Source: Spongospora subterranea f. sp. subterranea
Lineage: Eukaryota; Endomyxa: Phytomyxea; Phytomyxea; Plasmodiophorida
Direction of reading: 5' to 3'
Length of the DNA stretch: 64,000 bases
Assembly: GCA_049724395.1 (NCBI GenBank)
Contig: JAUGWO010000069.1
Coordinates: forward strand, 372,001 to 436,000
This document shows positions 58,591 to 64,000 of this stretch, piece by piece. Both the position numbers and the translations under genes were made by a program. The notes below the pieces were generated by a model. The model saw only the letters and a list, made by a program, of their open reading frames with translations, was not told the DNA's origin and searched no databases. Each line of letters opens with the position of its first letter. Position 1 is the first letter of the stretch.

Positions 58591-58665
58591 TGGTCGTCTC
58601 AAAAAACTTGGGCGTAATTAATTAGTGATCCGGTTCGGGTGTCGCAACTCAATTGCTCAAAAGAT

Positions 58666-58760
58666 GACTGTCCGATTCTCACACTATTCTCACTCTGCCC
58701 GATTCTCACTCTGTCCGGTTCTCACTCTGTCCGATTCGCACTCTGTCCAGTCTCGGTCTG
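58666..58760 (+). repeat. Degenerate 17–18-bp tandem repeat CACTCTGTCCGATTCT
   Basis: Five to six imperfect copies of CTCACTCTGTCCGATT lie just upstream of the acyltransferase gene, between the retroelement remnant and its start. Confidence 0.85.
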
Positions 58761-58875
58761 GTCATGGACACTGTAATTCGCGGAGTTTCCCACGACTGGG
58801 ACTCACCGTTTCTTGGGTCTCGGCAAGTCCCGCCCCGGAACAGTCACAGGCTGACTGACACCAAAGGGTAGCACC

Positions 58876-59971
58876 GTGTGCCGAAATCCCATGTACCGTT
58901 ACACACCGTCGTGGGCCCCTCACTTTCTGTTACATCCGCTCCACCCTTGGGCCGACATGAAGTTTGTCGGGTTCCTGGTTTTGGGTACGTTCACCTCAAT
59001 CTGGTTGTTCTCTTGTGCGTTCGTGATCACATCCATTCCCTTGTACGTCTTATTCAATATTTCACTGCCGCTTAAGACTCTAGCATTATATGGGCTACTC
59101 CGACTTGTTTGGACCCCCAAGGCTTGGCCTGCTTTTCGCGACTATTTTGCGGTTCAACTCGAGGCGAACCCCTACTTCAACACTCAACGTGTCGTTTTTC
59201 AATCGGATCTCGCTGTTCCCAAACTCGATGGGTCAACCCTAATGACCATATTCCCACACGGGGCTATGACAACAGGATGGACTGTAATTTCCCATTGAAT
59301 TCTGATTGCTTTGGTCTTGATTAAGTTCAGGTCAATTTGAATGTATCCAGGATAATTCGAGGTGCCGAATTCGAATTGCTTGTCGCTCCGATTTTACTAC
59401 GAACCCCATTTATTTCAGAAGTTCTTGTTTGGTAGATCGACTCTCTTTGGATCTTGCGATTATTGAACTCGTGAAAAGGTGCTCTACTGGAGCTGCATCG
59501 AAAAGGAATATGAGGGAGTTAATGTCGAAGGGCAAGAACCTAGCTCTTGTCCCGGGAGGATTTGAAGAGGCGGCGATCTACCGTCAACATGAGTACGGCG
59601 TCTTCATTGATAAGAGGAAAGGCTTCGTCAAATATGCTCTGCAATACGGGTATAAGATATCTCCTGCTTTCACATTCGGCGAAGAGAGCATCTATTCGGC
59701 CGTCACATCTGCGCAACGACTGCGGCTGGCTCTGGCGAAGAAACAGGCGCCAGGGATCCTATTCTGGTCAAGTTTTGGGTGGCTCCCTGACCCTGATAAC
59801 GATCTGGTCACGGTCGTCGGGAATCCAGTTCAACTTCCAACAATTCATCATCCGACACGGGAACAGGTTGATAAATACCATAACGAAGTCGTCGTTGCAT
59901 TGCATACGCTTTTCGAAACCTATAAAGGCGAATATGCCCGAAACCCTAAAGCAGTTTTAAAAATTTATTAA
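58876..59971 (+). CDS. DGAT2-family acyltransferase (diacyl- or monoacylglycerol acyltransferase)
   Basis: The exons are 58876–59283, 59331–59431 and 59479–59971, with two 47-bp introns in matching phases; the product is 333 aa. An N-terminal pair of membrane segments (KFVGFLVLGTFTSIWLFSCA, LYVLFNISLPLKTLALYGLL) precedes FPHGAMTTG, the place of the catalytic HPHG motif. The first His is replaced by Phe, as in some monoacylglycerol and wax-ester branches. Next come LALVPGGFEEAA and KGFVKYALQYGYKISPAFTF and GEESIY, the conserved GGxxE and RKGFV..A…G..L.P…FGE blocks, and TVVGNPVQLPTIHHPTREQV near the end. The enzyme makes neutral lipid in the ER. The ATG at 58876 is the first in frame. A polyadenylation-like AATAAA follows the stop by 12 bp (59983–59988). 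Confidence 0.85.
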
Positions 59972-60203
59972 CATTCATGGGCAATAAAGTGTTAATTGAA
60001 GATTATGGTACGAACTAGGAAGGGCCTGGGACGGCTGTTGTATACGTGCAGGCTTCCGTAATTTTGACTTTGATGACGCAGTATTCTGTGCAATACGGTA
60101 ATGCAATACGTGACTCAATAGAGTGAATCACGATCAGGAAATTGATCGGATCATGGAAGGGTTATGAACCCGAATCATTTGAAAATCGTTAAGAATATCC
60201 ACA

Positions 60204-60593
60204 ATGGCTCGTCAGTTAATGAGTCCGCGCCTAATGCGCCATTTGTCTCCAATCACGATGATGTTGGATGGACGTTCAATGATGTTCGACATGGACGACT
60301 TCCAGCTCTCAGAACAAAGCGAAAGATTGCGAGATTGTAATGAGCAGGGAAAGTTCACCATACTTAATAACAACATGGCGCAACGGACACGCTTCGAGCG
60401 GATGGATATGATTGAACAAAGCTTCGAGTGGCAAGTAATCTCTGATGACTCGACAATTTCATCGACAGAGAAAGTGCCCGCCTCTAGCGAGATAAAAGCA
60501 ACATGGACCAAGTCTAGAGCAAACCCTATACCAACCATCTCCGGGGTCGACAGCTATGGGTGCTTGGACGACGAGTTAGATCGGTTGATGTAA
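60204..60593 (+). CDS. Small hypothetical protein, 129 aa
   Basis: This is an uninterrupted frame from ATG to TAA, between the acyltransferase and a convergent gene. It is Met/Ser/Asp-rich (MARQLMSPRLMRHLSPITMM, then FDMDDFQLSEQSERLRDCNE and a charged tail ending DDELDRLM). No domain is recognised. The A-rich context before the ATG (CCACAATGG) and the 3' AATAAAATTT just after the stop (from 60611) support a real transcript. Confidence 0.5.
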   Translation: MARQLMSPRLMRHLSPITMMLDGRSMMFDMDDFQLSEQSERLRDCNEQGKFTILNNNMAQRTRFERMDMIEQSFEWQVISDDSTISSTEKVPASSEIKATWTKSRANPIPTISGVDSYGCLDDELDRLM

Positions 60594-60813
60594 GACGAAC
60601 ATATTTTTGCAAATAAAATTTACAGAATTAAATGAACTCGAGGGAATTCACGGCCCCATTTTCCAGTTATAAATAAGAAGTCAAAAAATATGGAGCAGAG
60701 CAGTTCAAGCAAGAAATAAAAGACTAAAATTAAGTCTTGAGGAAGACAATGGGTGATTTCGTGACCTTGTAAACAAATAAATAGTGGACTATATTGACGG
60801 CATCTAGTAGGAA

Positions 60814-63660
60814 CTACGATTTTCGTAATGGCTGCGCTTCCGCCAACGGAATTGTAGCTGCAGTGAACGTTAACATCCAAATGAACACTGAAATCAATAT
60901 CTTACTAATAAACCGGTCGACGACGCCTGAATCACTACGAAAATGTCCAGTAAAATGAAATATGACTAAAGGCAACTGAATCAGTGTTGAGAAACGCAAA
61001 AACAGAAAAAGCGAACCGAATGCGGAGAACAAGAGGCGGAACGGCATCAACAGTAAAAGGGCAAACATAACAGCGTTGACTAGCATGAATTGCTTGGTCC
61101 TTAATGGCGAGACCCATGTATAGAGCCCCTTAAGTTTTAGAAGGTAATGATTCGCAGACTGTAACCGGTTCTGGACGGTTTCCAGGGCCGATTTCGCACT
61201 GGAGAATGATTGCTGATACGTATCGACCGTATTCTTTATACGACCTAACACGGTCCCTTGAAAAATCTAGGAATAAACATTAGGGTAAAATTTTGAAAGC
61301 AATACAAAGATATGACATTGTCCGATTGTTTGACGTCAGACTGAAGCGAAGGAGGAATGAAGGTGATGAGCTGTTGATTGTACCAATCATAAAATACAGA
61401 TGGACGATCCGACATGACCCATATTAAGATATGGTTTAAGAGTATTAGAGCAGCCTAATGAAATACCGGCGTTAGTCATGACAACGAAAGCAAAAAAACT
61501 GAACCATTCAGAATATCCGAAAATGCCATAATGTAGACTTACGGGAACGTAGGCGAGCCAATCCATGTAGCAAAAAACGAGCAAGGTGAATGCAACACTG
61601 AGAGTGACAGCGGGATTTTTCCAACCAATAATGTAAGCATGAACCTGAACCAGGGCATCTAGAGGAACGATTTGAGCTGAAAATAACTTGGCCGTGTCTG
61701 AGAGGCGACCGAGATCAATGCGATCCACGGGCGGTTGATTTGGATATGGATTGTCTACTAATTGCAACATTCGAGGATCCCATCTGATGAACAAGCAAAT
61801 AAAAAACAATGAGAACTGGGAATGTATAATGAAATCCTGTGGAGGAATACTGACGAGGGATCATCAAGAATTCTTGACGGAGCTGGGCCGAGTAATGATG
61901 TAAACACACTAGACGACAGCGTCATGTCATGGAACTGCATTGTTAACATGTTCAGATACGCAGAGGTATCCTCAGCAGAAGAAGTCGATAAAAATGTAAT
62001 TTTCTGAAGTGGATTGTCAGACAAAAGCACGTTGCAAAGCAAAACATAAACGAACCCGAGGTTGAGAGGGAAATCGGGTTCTGCGGAGAGCTTGAACCCT
62101 CAATATATCATCAATGGCGTCGAGAAGGACGCACTGACGAATCTAATATCAATTTCGAATTTGTGATATTAGATATGACAAAATATTTGAAAAAAAACTT
62201 GGGTCCTTACGATAGGAGTACAGCCTTGATTAGCTAATGAAAACGCACTAATCATATTCTCGAGATAGTCCAGAATAAAATCGCGATCGGATTCGTTCGA
62301 AAACGAGATTTCCAGGGATGATTTCGACGGTCCAGACGGAATACTGTTAACGCCGTCCGATGACGCTGGACGTGCGTTATCGCCGGGTGCCGATGCGTCG
62401 CTGACATCTGCCTCGGGAGTGGATGGAATATTGTCATCGTTCGACCCAATTTGAACTGCGTCTGCGTCGAACTCCATGGTCAAATAATATTCGGTTTTGA
62501 ACACGCCACCTTGTCGTCCCGAGACGCGAACCAGTTCACAAAGTGAATATCTGAGATATCAGCGTTGGAAGCCGATGACATCACGAGTAGTATAAAATCT
62601 ACTGAATAGTTCTTCTTAGGAGTTGTATAGCCAGTCCGGTTTGAAAGGAAATCATCGTGTCTGTAAGGATCAATGTCCCGGATGCGTTCGCTAGTTTTTG
62701 CTTTAGAGCACAACCGGTAAAAATCAGCACAATTCGCTGTCGAAGCGGAAACGAGCTGCATTTCATGTGAAAAACTGATTATAACTAATAAGCGACATAC
62801 CTATCATCATCGTTGGAATTAGGTGCGGACATTGGAGGAGCATTTGTTGTCATGTTCACAGACTCCAACAACGCCTGGTGCATTTGAAGTTTAGCGCCTT
62901 CATCGAACTCAACTTGTAGCGCCTCGACATACGTATTGAATGAAGAAATCTGAGATTATATTGAGCATGACTGGGATTTATCAACGACGATTCTCACCGT
63001 AATATATTTTTCAAGAAACATATCGGACGGCGTCGGGGTCGAGCACAGTATTTCAAATATTCTGACATGGATTTCGACAATTAGGAATACGATTACATAG
63101 ATTACGTTAGAAATACATTTCAGGGGATTGTTTTGCGGTCAGTGGAAAAATGAACGGTGAAAACTGACAAAACCTATTCAACATTACAACGGGCACGTTC
63201 GGCTCTCGTAATATATCGAACGCTAGTCGTGTGTGATCAAATAGAAAACATCTATGCGACCTAGCAGCGGCCACCATACAGAAATCGGTGAACTGCATCT
63301 GAGATCTGCAAGAAAAAAACAGCAGTTCTTCAACTGGGTTTCTTGACGCACGCTTGGGAATTTGGCCGACGTACCCGGTCCGATCAAGATAGCCTTGATA
63401 GTATGGGCGCATCTGCGACAGTTCCATGCCCGTTATCAGGCCGCATCGCCTCCAGGAGATCCGGCTCATTGGTGACGACGTTCATGAACAATGATGCAGT
63501 AACGATTAGCACCTGGCTCACAACAGGTACTGTAACACCGACTTTGAACAAAGAGAATACAGTATTGTGGATTTCACTAAAAATGGACAGTCTGAGGAGT
63601 ATATAAAACCCGGTCCGCAGTTTCCTTAAACATGGCTCACCACGGATTTTTTAATCAAGA
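60814..63660 (-). CDS. Large multi-pass membrane protein, GRAMD4/MCTP-like C terminus
   Basis: This is a minus-strand gene with many short introns. Near its 5' end (63640–63430) are ILLRLSIFSEIHNTVFSLFK and VGVTVPVVSQVLIVTASLFM, a membrane segment. Cytosolic parts follow with FDILREPNVPVVMLNRFCQF and LQVEFDEGAKLQMHQALLES, and an Asp/Ser-rich disordered exon (62250–62480). The C-terminal exons hold IIGWKNPAVTLSVAFTLLVF and YSEWFSFFAFVVMTNAGISL, then GRIKNTVDTYQQSFSSAKSA (amphipathic) and FMLVNAVMFALLLLMPFRLL. That ends in WxNP…, a coiled linker and a double hydrophobic hairpin, the arrangement seen at the ends of MCTP and GRAMD4 proteins, which sit in the ER. No C2 or GRAM domain was recognised, so the family is uncertain. 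The 5' end could be further upstream. Confidence 0.55.
62141..62174. repeat. Short inverted repeat ATCTAATATCA / TGATATTAGAT
   Basis: These are 11-bp perfect arms around a 12-base AT-rich spacer, apparently within an intron of the membrane-protein gene. Confidence 0.8.
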
Positions 63661-63829
63661 ACTACCATTAGAGCTGGTGGTTGGCCCGTTCCAGAATCGA
63701 GACGTCTTTGGAGACGAATTTTAATCTTGTTTCATTAAAACACTCGTGGGAAATGTGTTATTTATTACATCACGAATGATAATAGCGCACAACACGTCAT
63801 AATCAAGTCATAACATGCATTGAATACTA

Positions 63830-63925
63830 TTCAATATCTGCAGCAGCAATGTTGTCGTCTAAATCTCCTTTGAAAACGGTATCTTTGCGGTTGTAGTTTT
63901 GGGATGGCCTCGGTCATTTGACAAT
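63830..63925 (-). CDS. Possible 3' end of a gene running off the window
   Basis: On the minus strand a frame ends at a TAG (63830–63832) after RPSQNYNRKDTVFKGDLDDN, an acidic C-terminal tail of ordinary protein composition. No acceptor site or upstream exon could be confirmed before the window edge. This is only a hint of a gene entering from the right. Confidence 0.25.
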
Positions 63926-64000
63926 GAATGACGTGGGAAGCATGAGTCAATCACAGTTGACGTTATCTGTTTATTCTACTCTGCATGTCATAAGTCATTC

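Overview
This is a window from the nuclear genome of a unicellular eukaryote. Conserved genes are broken by short GT–AG introns, mostly 45–66 bp and at most about 113 bp. TAA, TAG and TGA are all used as stops, and AATAAA-like signals follow several genes. The gene set is protist-like: a cytoplasmic dynein-2 light intermediate chain (so a flagellated stage is likely), a copine, PEX5, UBR1, EDC4, serinc, a RAP-domain protein, GT60-type glycosyltransferase domains and a DGAT2-type acyltransferase. A degenerate Crypton-like tyrosine recombinase and a Ty3/gypsy remnant are also present. A rhizarian (plasmodiophorid-like) source would fit, but that is inference and not proven by the sequence. No tRNA, rRNA or CRISPR was found.

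Layout. 0–5.7 kb: end of a METTL17/Rsm22 gene (+), a hypothetical gene (-), GET1/WRB (+), polyprenol reductase SRD5A3 (+), an unresolved stretch, and dynein-2 LIC (+). 5.7–11.3 kb: a pyrimidine-rich tract, a double-domain GT60-type glycosyltransferase (+) and a multi-EF-hand protein (+). 11.6–16.4 kb: a PPR-like solenoid protein (-) and PEX5 (-). PEX5 shares a 0.4–0.5 kb divergent promoter with UBR1 (+, 16.9–22.0 kb). 23–27.2 kb: mitochondrial bL9 (-) and a copine (+). 27.3–33.3 kb is an accessory island: Crypton-like remnant, 18-bp minisatellite and a 1.5 kb inverted-repeat element. 33.4–41.2 kb: mitochondrial F1 delta subunit (+), RAP-domain protein (-) and EDC4 (+). 41–54.2 kb: a hairpin repeat, a coiled-coil protein (-), a FYVE protein (+), serinc (-), a second hairpin repeat, a ZCCHC8-like protein (+) and a giant 33-bp-repeat protein (-). 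55–64 kb: an STI1-like protein (-), a Ty3/gypsy remnant (+), a DGAT2-family acyltransferase (+), a small hypothetical protein (+), a multi-pass membrane protein (-) and a possible gene 3' end at the window edge.

The identified genes are housekeeping functions scattered by organelle: mitochondrial translation and ATP synthesis (METTL17, bL9, F1 delta, RAP), ER membrane insertion, dolichol and lipid synthesis (GET1, SRD5A3, DGAT2, serinc), peroxisome import (PEX5), protein turnover (UBR1) and mRNA decay/processing (EDC4, ZCCHC8-like). There is no operon-like logic. Several otherwise intact genes have one base too many inside a homopolymer, which looks like residual assembly error. A few other frame changes could be removed by 22–29 bp GT–AG mini-introns. 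The most unusual items are the tandem-domain glycosyltransferase, the ~80-copy 33-bp coding minisatellite, the long inverted repeat carrying an F-box-like reading frame in each arm, and two ~220–315 bp hairpin loci.
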